Of a DNA stretch of 64,000 nt, positions 38,201 to 48,600 are shown piece after piece. Each line of letters starts with the position of its first letter. Position 1 is the first letter of the stretch. Source of the stretch: Haematococcus lacustris (Eukaryota; Chlorophyta; Chlorophyceae; Chlamydomonadales; Haematococcaceae). The notes below the pieces were generated by a model that saw nothing but the letters and a program-made list of their open reading frames with translations, made no database searches and had not been told where the DNA came from. Where the stretch lies: the NCBI GenBank assembly GCA_030144725.1, contig JASKMD010000030.1, positions 5,115,346 through 5,179,345 on the forward strand. The letters are read 5' to 3'. The translations under genes were made by a program, and so were the position numbers.

Positions 38201-40732
38201 ACTGGCCAGGGAAGATGAGCATGTCAAACCCCAAAGCTGCTGCAGTGTCCCGCGTCTCACTGCTGAAGCGTGAGCCATGCCCATCTAGGAGCAGCAATGC
38301 TCGGTTCCTCTTGCTCACACCGCCAGGGATCTGCCTAGCCATGCTGACCAGCAGCTTGGGGAACAGCTGGCCGTCCATCATGTGGGTGCCTGGCTTGAGG
38401 ATGATGGCCGAGTCAGGGAAGAAAGCAACCCCACCCAGGGCATCCGCAGTCAGCATGGTGCCGGCGCTGATGTAGTTAGGCGCGAGCACCTGCCCATCAG
38501 CTGATCCCCATGCCACACATGTGAGGCTCTGCTTGGCATTGGCAGCTGCAGCCTGAAAGACATGCTTGGCACCACGCTCTGCCACCACCTTCTGGCCGCT
38601 CAGCGGCTGAAAGCCTGTCTCATCTGCATTGAATACCCGGTCAGGCCGCTGCAAATACGTCTGCCCCCTGCAGCACGTCTTCTTCACTCTTCTAATGCCT
38701 CCCGCTTTTGGGCAGCAGCCCGACGCGCTTTGGTGAGAGGGGAGGCTTTGCGTAGCGTGAGCCCATGGCGCCCCATGAAGGCAGAAAACCACTTCTTGCT
38801 TGGGGTGGCACCACCAAAGGGTGGTGGCTCATCCCTACGCTCACGGGCCTTTGCTATGGTGCCCACAGCAGCCAGTAGTGCAAGCTTTGTCACCCCCTGC
38901 CCCTGCTCCTGTGACCCCTTCACCATGCTGACCAGCCACTTCTCCTCAGCCGGGACCAGAACTGTGGGCCGGCCCTGCTTGGGGAGTGTCCCACCCCTGC
39001 TGATGACCCTGTTAAGGGTGGAGCGGCTGACTCCATGTTGTTGGGCCAGGGCACGCTGAGAAGTGCGCGCAACACCCCTTTGGTACTTGAAGTAGGCCTT
39101 GGCAGCAGCAACAAGCTTGCTGGGCCTTGCAGCTGCGCTGGTAGAAGCCTTGCTGTATCCCTTCACTGCCTTGCTAGGTGTACGGGCCATGTGGGATGAG
39201 GTTAAAGCTGCAAGTCAAGTGGAATGAACGCCAAAATTAGCCGCATGAGGCATTTTCCGGCTGTTTCTAGCCCGTGCTATGACACAAGTGTTGCAATAAC
39301 GCGAAGCGCGCTCATTGCGCAACTTGCGTCACCCACCAAGGTATCTAGCAATGCGGTGGATGCGGTAAATCACGCTCGCGGATGGCCAGGCGCGGCCTTA
39401 AGTCATGTCCCGGTCATTTTGGGCCTAAGCGGCGAATCTCAGAACTCAGCCGCGACAATGTGTGGATAAGACGCGACCCGACAACAACCACCATAACCAC
39501 CATTGCTAACGGTGCGCGGAAGAAAAAGGGGGGGCTACAGCAAGTTTTCGGCGGATCCGGGGGACGCGGGTGTCCCAACTTAGGTGCTTTACTGTGTAGC
39601 TGTGGTGTGGCTGTGGTGTGGCTGTGGTGTGGCTGTGGTGTGGCTGTGGTGTGGCTGTGGTGTGGCTGTGGTGTGGCTGTGGTGTGGCTGTGGTGTGGCT
39701 GTGGTGTGGCTGTGGTGTGGCTGTGGTGTGGCTGTGGTGTGGCTGTGGTGTGGCTGTGGTGTGGCTGTGGTGTGGCTGTGGTGTGGCTGTGGTGTGGCTG
39801 TGGTGTGGCTGTGGTGTGGCTGTGGTGTGGCTGTGGTGTGGCTGTGGTGTGGCTGTGGTGTGGAGCTGGAGCAACTAATCAAGCTTGCGGCCGGTTCCCA
39901 GTGGAGCTTCACAGCTTTCACTACCCCAGCCCTAAAGCCATGGAGAATTCTAGGGTTGGTTTTTTTACCTGTTTCTAGGGGGTATTAAACCTTTGTAGCG
40001 TTAAGGGTGCCCAGTGGTCTAGGGGGAAAGAGTGCCACCGGAGTGGGGGCTGTAGTCATCAAGGGGATGCTGTAGTCATCAAGAGGATGCTTGAACTTGA
40101 TTGGAGTAGCTCAGCGAGATTACCCACAGGCAAACATGTTGTTCCTTGTTGAATGAGTTTTGTTTGTCTGTCAATGGTGTCTGGACCTCACCGCAACAGC
40201 TGTGTGATGCGCTTGGCCAGTTGCGGGTGGCCAGGTGCCGGGTATGTCAGCTGGTAGCTCTCTGGTGGGAAGCCACCGTAGTCAAACAACAAAGGTGGGG
40301 CAGGGCAGGTCGAGACAGTGGTCTCTGCCTGCTCCCAGTGAGCAGTCACCGACACGATGGCGCTAGGTCTGGCACAACAAAGCATGGGCAGGGCAAGAAC
40401 ATAGCAAGGGCATATTGGGGCATGAGAGCTGAAAGGTAGGAGGGGATAAAGAAAGCAACTAAACAATGGAAGAGGGGTTTTGAGCTATGTTGACTTGTAG
40501 GGAGCTTTCAGGGAAAGGCTACCCTCACTTGCAGGGAAGTGATTGAGCAACCTCCCGCAAGCTCCGTGCCACAGCCACTTGCGATGGCGGGGCAGTGGTT
40601 AGGAGGGGCAAGGGGCCTGCAACGCGATTTGAAACAGAATGTATGAGGCTGCACAACTTGGCGAATTGAAATCGCGGTGTACAGTTGACACATACCTGCA
40701 CCATGAGACACGTACACGACAGGCTGCCTCAT
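35205..40732 (-). CDS. LigB-family extradiol dioxygenase, 4,5-DOPA dioxygenase-like
   Basis: Nine exons fit in phase: 40696-40732, 40529-40616, 40192-40368, 37195-37300, 36815-36856, 36198-36275, 35926-35985, 35703-35801 and 35205-35327; 269 residues, the usual family size. Motifs: MRQPVVYVSHGAGPLPLL (first metal-binding His), AIVSVTAHWE (second His), FDYGGFPPESYQLTYPAPG, RGYDHGTFVPLKVMFPEADV (D-H-G-x-W/F motif), VSLVDSLDPERHIQ, LLVASGSSFHN, HPREEHLIPLLVAAGAAGEN and the terminal SISHFLFG. Family members cleave catechol-type rings with a bound Zn or Fe; in plants DODA feeds betalain synthesis, elsewhere the substrate is often unknown. Intron 3 (37301-40191, 2.9 kb) contains a complete pogo-type transposon, an 11-bp satellite and an R1 repeat, yet all junction phases remain intact. 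Confidence 0.95.
37379..39596 (-). mobile_element. pogo/Tc1-mariner-type DNA transposon with TIRs and TA target duplication
   Basis: Terminal inverted repeats of 26 bases: the left end starts CACAGATAAGCACCTAAGTT at 37379, the right end is its complement with two changes, ending at 39596. Both are flanked by TA (37377-37378 and 39597-39598), the target duplication expected for the Tc1/mariner/pogo group. The 2.2-kb element carries one transposase gene on the minus strand. The flanking sequence on both sides is 'ctgtggtg'-type, so it appears to have landed in an 11-bp satellite inside DODA-like intron 3. Confidence 0.93.
37743..39190 (-). pseudogene. pogo/Tigger-like transposase (HTH + DDE), one frameshift
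   Basis: The N-terminal part (38684-39190) begins MARTPSKAVKGYSKASTSAA and holds a helix-turn-helix, TSQRALAQQHGVSRSTLNRV, followed by a CENP-B-like second HTH region (PSKKWFSAFMGRHGLTLRKA). The C-terminal part (37743 to about 38680, another frame) has DDE-type marks: RVFNADETGFQPLSGQK (first D), LLLLDGHGSRFSSE (second D) and LIFPGQCTHFLQPWDQLF (final acidic D). The two parts overlap around 38684, where a one-base frame change separates them; a very short intron is less likely. The rest is open, which suggests recent activity. Confidence 0.85.
39600..39862. repeat. 11-bp satellite (GTGGTGTGGCT), about 24 units
   Basis: Perfect tandem copies of an 11-base unit directly outside the right end of the pogo element. 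Confidence 0.95.
39905..40175 (+). repeat. R1 repeat, long copy, in DODA-like intron 3
   Basis: Same order as 20993-21255: 'cagctttcactaccccagcc', 'tctagggttgg', 'gtgcccagtggtctaggggg', then a small internal duplication of 'gatgctgtagtcatcaag', 'attacccacaggcaaacatg', 'ttgttccttgttgaatgagt'. Confidence 0.9.
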
Positions 40733-41089
40733 TCCGCGCGACGATAGGGCAGATGGTTAGCTTACTACACGGATTGGTTTCGATAGATCAGACTACCGTC
40801 GTTGTCTATAGTGACGAAGTAGGGTGCCATGATGGGGGCAGGGGCAGTGGGGTGGGGCAGGGGGTAGTAATCAATCAATAATATGCGCCTTTACGATGTA
40901 AACCTCTGATTCACAGTATCCTCTATCCCAAAACCTTCCAACAAAGCACAGCGCAGGTACAACTCGTCAAAATATCCTCACCAAAAATGATGCAACTCAT
41001 GCTGTATTCCTCCGACATTATTCATCACAACGCAACACTTGCACCAACAAAATAGCATCACACGCTCGCCAACCACTCAAGCAGAATCT
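40733..41089. other. Intergenic gap between DODA-like start and SDR stop
   Basis: It should contain the DODA-like promoter and the 3' flank of the SDR gene. No UGUAA was seen on the minus strand behind the SDR stop and nothing else is recognised. Confidence 0.4.
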
Positions 41090-44000
41090 TCAGGGCACGG
41101 AGGGCATCTTGTCCTTGCCCACAGCAGATGTCATGATCCTCCCCGTCTCCTCAAATAGCCTGGGCCAGCATGAACAAGCACGGCAGTATGACATGTGTCA
41201 GAAAAAAATTGTGTACCCATGTTTAATGTATGTTTGCATTTCAAACATTCTCCATGCTTGCCACAATAGGCAGGCTACATCAACGTGACGTAGTGGTGAA
41301 GTGAAGCTCCTTCCTTGCTCACGACATAGCTGGACTCTTGCATGCTGCTCACCTCTTACGAGTGAAGGGATCATTGATGAGGCGGTGCTTGATGGGGGTT
41401 CGATCCACGGTGGGATATGTGCCGAGGAGAGTGGGGCAGAAAAACCCCCAGTGACGGCCTGCAGTTTTACAGGTGGCCAGCACATACTGTTCTTTGGCAA
41501 AATGTGCACTCCCCCTTATTTGTCACCGGCATGGGGGGAGGTGAACAAGTGTGTGGGTGCCTTAGCAAGTAGCACTGCCATGCACAGCTGCACACCATGA
41601 CATCGGCCACCTCACGACTGCTCAGCTCCTTTCTTGTTCCAAGGACATCAACTCACCTCGCAGCTCTGGCTGTGTTGCAGCATAGATGGTGGACATTGCA
41701 CCTCGCTTCCAGCCCTGGCCCAGGAAAGGAGCCTGCAGTAGGCCACCACACCCCAGGTGCACCACAATCAAGGGACAGTAGGCTATTGGAGCGCACCTTT
41801 GGTACCCAGCAACACTCCATCAGCTGAGACCCTACTGCCCTCCCACATCCATACTGACCACACCTCCAGAGCAGACGCTATAAGTCCTGCTTGAGGGATT
41901 ACCACTCCCTGACCTGTAATTGCCTGCCTGGCCGCCTGCTGTTCACAGCAATTGCTGACCCGCAACACATCACGTCACACCTCACTTCTCCACACCACCC
42001 ACCGTGATCTTGACAATGGTGTTCAGGGGGTACCTGAAGTCACTCTTGCTGTGCAGAGGTGTGGCCACAAACCCTGCAATGGCAAGTTACATGGGACTTA
42101 GCTGCAAGCATGGAGACAAATCCATGTAAACACAGCCCCTGACAACCAGCCACCCATGCTGTTCACGCAAACGCTGCAAGCACATGGCAAACTGGCATGT
42201 GGTATAATGATGGCCCAAGGAGCAACAAAACCCAGGGAGCAACAAAACCGAGGAGCAGGGGCATGGCCAAAGTCAGAGCAAAGGGACAGCCCGGCACCAC
42301 AGGTTAAGGGCCAACCTGGGTGCACGTTGAACACATCCACTTCTGGTACCCGCTGCGCCAGCTCCTTTGACCAGATGGTCATGTACAGCTTGCTGGTGCC
42401 GCTGCACATCCAAGCGAGCAAGATCATGCATGGATTAGTCGCTGACGGCAGCTGCCACAATGTGCCCATGCCAGTTACATACATGGCACCAGACGTGTGT
42501 TTTTGACACTGTTGTGGTTTGTTTCTTGGCATTATGCTATGCTCACTATGGTTGAGTGGTGGGTGACATGAGTTCCTGACATGGGCGCATGGTGCATATC
42601 AGCCTTGTCAATGCAGGGTCACCAGGGCTTGCTGGAGGTATCACTCACTATGGCGTGAGACCACTGTCCTTGTACTTCTCGCCACTGCACATGCAAAGCA
42701 GCCACACACCACTTAGTCACCCAGCCACCACCAGCCCCAGCTTGACGACACAGGCTTTGGTCATATGCTCGTCATGACCGGTGCTGCCCAGGTCAGGCTG
42801 CCTTGATTTCTAAATAGCGGCTGCCAGGTCAGTTGGATCAGCTGTGTGGCTGTGGGTGCATTGGTGAGACTGCAGGCCCAGAATGCCTGCTTGACCAGTG
42901 ATTTTGCCCAGTAGATCCTGTGATGTTACATGTGCAAGGGATGATAAGCAACACAGTGAGGAATGGAACATGACGCAGCAGTTGTCACCTGGTCCTACTC
43001 CCCTCCCCTCACTGTCAAGCCCTGTATACCACTCACGTCAGGTTGTCCCACTCCAGCTTGCCCACAGCCTCGGCAGCTGAGGCCATATTCACGATGCGTG
43101 ACCCGGGTGTTGCCTTCAGCTGGTCCAGCAGCAGCAGGTTGAGCAGCGCTGGGGCGTAGAAGTTGATGCCCAGCGTCTGCTCAATGCCTTCCTTGGTCTG
43201 CTCCATGTAGCAGCAGCAGCAGCAGGAAGCAAAGTGGCAGCTACAACAGCGCCTGCACATGTGAGGAGGTGAGGCTCACTGGCTGTCTCCTCACCACTGG
43301 CTAGGGTCAGCAGCAGTGCGCCTCGTGACAACACTGAAGTGGAAGCTAAGGCCCTACCAGCTAGTGAAGCAACACCAGGTACCCATGCTGCTGGCAGCCT
43401 CCCAGCTTACAGTGAAGGGCTGCAGTACCAGGCACCAGTCTGGGGCAGTCAACCCTGTCAGGCACTGGTGGGGCTGCCAGCCATGCCTGACCCACCCTGT
43501 CGAGAGGGCCCGGGTAGAAGACTCCAGCCATGGTCACCAAGATGTCCAGCTTCTGGCTCTGCTGCTTGAACTCCTCAGCCAACCGCACCACATTCCTGCA
43601 CCACAACAAGCACCGGCACCAGCACGAGTTGCTGTAAGTTTCCACTGCACCACCTGTCCTTGCAGGCTTTAGCCTTCAAAGAATTAACATGTATCCACTC
43701 AAGCCCTGCCTCTTCAGAATCCACGCTACTACCGCTGTCTGAGCACGCTGCACCGTGACCAGGTGCTGATAACTCACTGGAGTGACATCATCTCACACTC
43801 CAGGTGGTGGAGCTTGAGCTCCTTGCCGGTGCCGCCAACCTGCATGCAGCCAACACGACACACCATGTGCAGCGTTCGTGAGGCTAACAGCAACACATGG
43901 CGCAGCCTTGCGGTGAGCAGTGCGGTTTTGACATGATCTGTACAGCCAATGGGGATCCCTGGGAGGCCTGCAGGTCAGTGATGCAGTATTTGCATGATGG

Positions 44001-44946
44001 GGAGCACAGACCACGGCCCATTCGTGTAACATAAATCAGTTGATAGCTGCTTTAATGGCAGTCAAGCAGCACTGAAAGACAGGGGCTCATACCTCTGCTC
44101 GCATCTTGTTTGCTGCCTCCACCCCTTTCTTGATGTTGCGGGTGACCATGTACACCTGAACGAGTGCAGGGCACGGCAGGACACACACCTCACACATTTG
44201 CGCAAGTCATGCTACAAGCAGTTGCAAGCAGTATGTTGCTGCACTACATGCAACCATGCACGCAAGCAATGCACAGCCAGGTGGCACAGCAGTCTCCAAT
44301 GGCGCCAGTCCCCACTGACCGCCCCAATCTAGTCCCATGGGAGTAGGACAGTGGAAATCAGTGCCATTGATGGGAACAATGTACCGCTGTAGACGCTACC
44401 CTCGTAAGGCTCACCCGGGTCCCAGGGCCCAGGCATGACCGTGACGCACCTGAGCACCATTCTCTGCGAGTTTAAGGGCGGTGGCATAGCCCATCCCACT
44501 GTTCGCCCCAGTAACAAGAGCTACCTTTCCTGCAGGTCAGGGGGATACAGGGCAGGGGACGGGGGCTTTGAATTTAAAGTGCCGCTGGGGTCGTGCAGTC
44601 AGGCGGGAAACACCCGGAACCGGGATGGGAACGCGGAGTGTGGCACACAGCGAGCCGCGTGCTGTCGCCGCGCACGTCACTTGCCCGTCAAATCGGGCAC
44701 ATTGGCAGGGCTCCAGCCAGTCAGCAGGTCCTCGGAGAGGAACTTCTCAATCTTGGCTGCTGTGTCCTGAGCCCAATCCATGACGCCGGCCATCTGCTCT
44801 GGCTTTGGAGCACTGTGGGCTTGGTGTGTGGAGTGCGAGCTAGAGGCTGCCCGGGCGACGCAACGTCTGGTGATGCGGCAAGCGCTGTGTGGGGAAACGA
44901 ACACGCAGCGGTTGAGTGCTTTTTGACGGAAGTGCGGGGCCAGCAT
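41090..44946 (-). CDS. Short-chain dehydrogenase/reductase (retinol-dehydrogenase/TIC32-like)
   Basis: Twelve exons in phase: 44685-44946, 44450-44529, 44093-44155, 43778-43839, 43496-43595, 43037-43197, 42649-42684, 42316-42401, 42003-42073, 41657-41732, 41353-41458 and 41090-41159; 390 residues. Motifs: VALVTGANSGMGYATALKLA (Rossmann TGxxxGxG), LDILVTMAG (the NNAG motif altered to TMAG), GIEQTLGINFYAPALL, SRIVNMASAAE (catalytic Ser), YGTSKLYMTIW (catalytic Tyr and Lys, split across an intron) and VFNVHPGFVATPL. The first 50 residues are Arg/Ser/Ala rich with no acid, which suggests a plastid or mitochondrial transit peptide. The substrate cannot be read from sequence. Intron 1 appears to use a GC donor (ACGG|GCAAGT). 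A 48-bp copy of the end of exon 6 occurs at 45421-45468. Confidence 0.93.
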
Positions 44947-45420
44947 GTCGACACGATGTGTAGGCGGAAACGGGAGTCATAAGCAAGGTGTGACATCGCA
45001 GAGTGACGGACGGCGGTCAAACACACTCCTCAAACCAAAACACGCCTGTCGAGTTGGCGTCCGGACAGCTGTATCACGTAACGCGCTGAGGTAGGTACAA
45101 GTGATACAAATAGACACTTGAGGCACTTGTGTTCATGTGCGCGCTGTCATGTTTCGACTAAGGACTTTATTCATTAACATTACACCCACACTGTGCCGCC
45201 GATCAGCTGACAGCAGGCAATTAATACATTGCCTGTGGGTAAGCAAGCAGGAGTGCCAGGCTGTAGGCTGCCGGCCGAGTGCCAGCAGGAGTGCCAGGCT
45301 GTAGGCTGCTCAGCTGGTGTTGCAGGCTTGGCGGCAGCAGGGGGCTCCTCAGCTGGTGCATCAATCAGTTGGTCACCTGGTCCCCTCCCCTCACCTGGTT
45401 CCCTCCCCTCCCCTTCAGAC

Positions 45421-45468
45421 CACTAACGTCAGGTTGTCCCACTCCAGCTTGCCCACAGCCTCGGCAGC
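45421..45468 (-). pseudogene. Duplicated fragment of SDR exon 6
   Basis: 'gtcaggttgtcccactccag' and 'cttgcccacagcctcggcag' are identical to 43037-43077 at the end of SDR exon 6. The neighbouring donor GTGAGT has become GTTAGT. Upstream C/T-rich intron sequence is also similar. Confidence 0.85.
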
Positions 45469-45589
45469 ATGACCTGGGTGGCCAACATGGTGCAGCTGTG
45501 AAACGTCAAGGCGCTTGTGGTCTTCCACAGCTCCGTCATGCTATGTTTCAACTTGCGACGGCATGGTCCCCTCTTCTCCTCCTGCTATC

Positions 45590-45594
45590 TTACA
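45590..45594 (-). promoter_or_regulatory. UGUAA polyadenylation signal for the ankyrin gene
   Basis: TGTAA on the minus strand 76 bases after the stop at 45670. Confidence 0.5.
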
Positions 45595-45669
45595 CTCCTT
45601 CCGCTCCTCCACCCCTCCACCTGTCTACCTCTACCTGCTGGTCATCAACAGACATTGAAAATAATGGGT

Positions 45670-48600
45670 TTAGTCCAAAGCTGGAGCTCGACCCTGTAGG
45701 TACGCCTTGACCTCTGAGCCCTGCTTTGCCATGTCAACAGCTGCTAGTCCTGCCAAGTTCTTCGCTTGCACGTCAGCCCCCTTCTCGCACAAGAGCTTGA
45801 CAGTGGCCAGGTGGTTGTTCACCGCCGCCAGGTGCAAAGCCCGGTTGCCCTGCAGCAACAAGCCATGCCCATGCAAGCATAGCCTGGCAAGGGGTGATGC
45901 ATGTGCAGAATGAGTGTTCCAATCCGCTGCCACTTATTGAGTTCTCAGTTCCCAGTAGAGGTCCCAGCCTAGTAAAGTCCCTTGGTTATCAGTGATTTGA
46001 AGCTGAGATGCATGCATGTTCCACCTCAAGCTGTTGCAGTGACAAGTAGACTGAAGCTGCATGCCGACAGCAGCAAGTAGGGGCCAGCCTGCCAGCCTTG
46101 CCCTACAAAACCGCCTGCGCCCACTTTGGCCCAGCCTCATCCCTCCACCACTGCCTCGCCAAACTCATGTCTCGCCACGACGGCATCACCTGCCCACAGC
46201 TTTATCACTTGCCACACCCTTCAGAAATGCCAAGCCAGTGTCTAGCTGCGCACCTGGGCATTGACAGCTGTGGGGTCAGCACCAGCCTCCAGCAGCAAGC
46301 CGACACGGTCAGTTTTGCCAGCCCGAGCAGCCAGGTGCAGCGGCGCCCAGCCCTCGTCATTGGAGGCTGCGGGGTCCGCCTTGTGGCGCAGCAGCAGCTC
46401 CAGCAAGGGAAGCGGCCCCCTGTCCAGCAGGGCAACAAGGCGCACTACTTCTTTGCAGCAGACAGGCTAGTATTGGGAATGGCATGCAGGAGGGCGTGGA
46501 GACAATGCGGCAGAGGGGCCTAGGTAGGAGTTACGAAAAAGGGGAGGAGGGGCAAAGGGGGAGACAGGCAGGCAGGCAGGCAGGCGAGCTAGCAGACAAA
46601 CAACCACCTCCGACCAGCAAGCACGCCAACACCGAGGATATGATGTGGATGGGCAGGTAGCATATGGGGCAGGGAGGCAAGCAAGCAGCCAAGGAAGCGC
46701 ACCCTGCCCGCTGCCTCAGCTGCTGGTTGCTGCCAAGGGCCACCGTGCAAGCATGGTGTGGTGCCCCTGGCAGCAGCCTCTGGCAGGTCAAGTAGGTGGT
46801 GGTGCACACAGCACGCCGTCCTGCCTGGCATTGCCTCCACGCTGCAGCCTGTGGCCAGGTCCGCTGGCTTACTTGGTGGCAGCATGGTGTAGGCAGGTCA
46901 CCAGGTCCTGGGAGGGCGCGTTGGGGTCGGCCCCTGCAGCAGCCACCCCACACAGCCCGGCCCCTTTACCAACACATAGCGCTAGCCAACTGGGACAGCT
47001 GCAGGGAGCAGCACCCGGCGGGGAGCAGTAGGGAGACGGCGTGGGAGATGACATAGGAGTAGGGAGATGACATAGGAGAGTGGACAGCCGCAGCGACAGG
47101 GGAGGGGATGCAGGAGGGAGGATGGAGCAGCCATCACCTAGGCAGGGCCGTGCCTTCAATGAAAGTGCAGGCACAACACAGCTGCCACACACCACTCGGA
47201 TTCATGGGGAGTGACCCAGGCACACCCACCCACCCCACTGCTGTCCAGCTGGCCTCCCTTCCTTGCTGCACTCTAGACGCAACCCCCAGCAGCAGCAGCA
47301 GCAGCAGCCGCAGCAGCAGCAGCAGCAGCACCTGTCTCAGCTGCATAGGTGCTCACTGTGCCCCTGATCTCTGCTGGCCACATGCCTATGCCACACCTCC
47401 AGCACCCCACCCAGCAGCCCGCACAACCAGTCCTCAGCACAGCTGCTTGCTGTGCCCTCACCCACCATGCTTGCTTCGCCCCTGACACCTGTGTGGGGCT
47501 CCCTGACAAGCAGTCGGCCCCTGAGCCCTTCCACCCCTGAGCTGACTGCCAGGCTCAGGCCATGAAGCAGCAGGGCCCCGGCCCACCTGCCTCCAGCAGC
47601 GCTGCGGCCACCTCCACCTCCCCCTCCTCCACAGCTAGGTGCAGAGGCATGCGGCCGTCAAAGTCAGCGATGTCCAGCCGGGCGCCTGGGGACAGGCAAC
47701 AGCACCCCAGTAAACCCATGGCAATGAGGTCTTTGCGGGGAGGGGCCAGGAGCTGCAGGCGGGGGTGGCAGCAGCAGGGCAGGGCAGGGCAGGGGAGGGC
47801 TGAGCAGGGGAGGGCTGGGGCAAGATACAGGCCCATGGATGGGGACAGGGCTATGTCAGCACGTCATGGAGTGTAGTTGGGGAACGCAGAGCCTTTGCCA
47901 GCGGATGTGATGGCTGGCTGTGTAGGTGCCATCTCTGTGTCTATGCAGGTTGCCTTTGTATGAAACGGTGTGTGATACACAAGAACGCATGCCCTGACAC
48001 CGTGTGCCAGGACTGCTGCAACGGCTTGTGTGCAGCTCGTAGTGGACAGGCCATTGCACACCATGCCAGGGCCCTCATGGCTGCAATAGCGTTGGCCCTC
48101 AGCCCCTGAACCATCACTGCTTCTTTGGCACAACAGCAGACACCGTCCTGCAGGTGCCAGGAGCTGTCTGCCTAGCTGGACTGCTGGCTTTTCCTGCTGG
48201 ATGGAGGCATCAAAGTGTGACGTATGAGACATGTGTGACATATGAGGTGGCTGAGTGTGACCATGGCTGCATGACCCACCATGCTCCAGCAGCAGCTTGA
48301 TGACGGGCAGGTCCGCTAACTCCACCGCTATGGACAGGGGTGTGCGGTCCAGGGGCTCCACCTCCTCACCGTGCAGCAGCCAGTTGCCAGAGGCATACTC
48401 ACTGCAAACAGGCAGGCAGCGCAGTGGGCGGGTGGGCAGGCAGGCAAGGGGGTGGGTAGGCGCATTAGGCGGCAGTCCAGGTTGAAGTCTGTGTTGCCCT
48501 GCAGCCACACCCTCCACCCTCATCCACCCTCCATCCACCCTCCATCCACCCCCCACCCCCCACCCTCCTCCACCCTCCTCATCCCTCCTCCTCCCTCCTC

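Larger units (their letters stand above)
44947..45669. other. Intergenic gap with an exon-fragment duplication
   Basis: Upstream region of the SDR gene. It contains a 42-bp direct repeat ('aggagtgccaggctgtaggc' at 45248 and 45290), a copy of an SDR exon end at 45421-45468, and the polyadenylation signal of the ankyrin gene at 45590. No complete gene is seen. Confidence 0.5.

Noticed and set aside
39382..39988. VAVVWLWCGCG repeat membrane-like protein
   Set aside because: Translation of an 11-bp satellite next to the pogo element.
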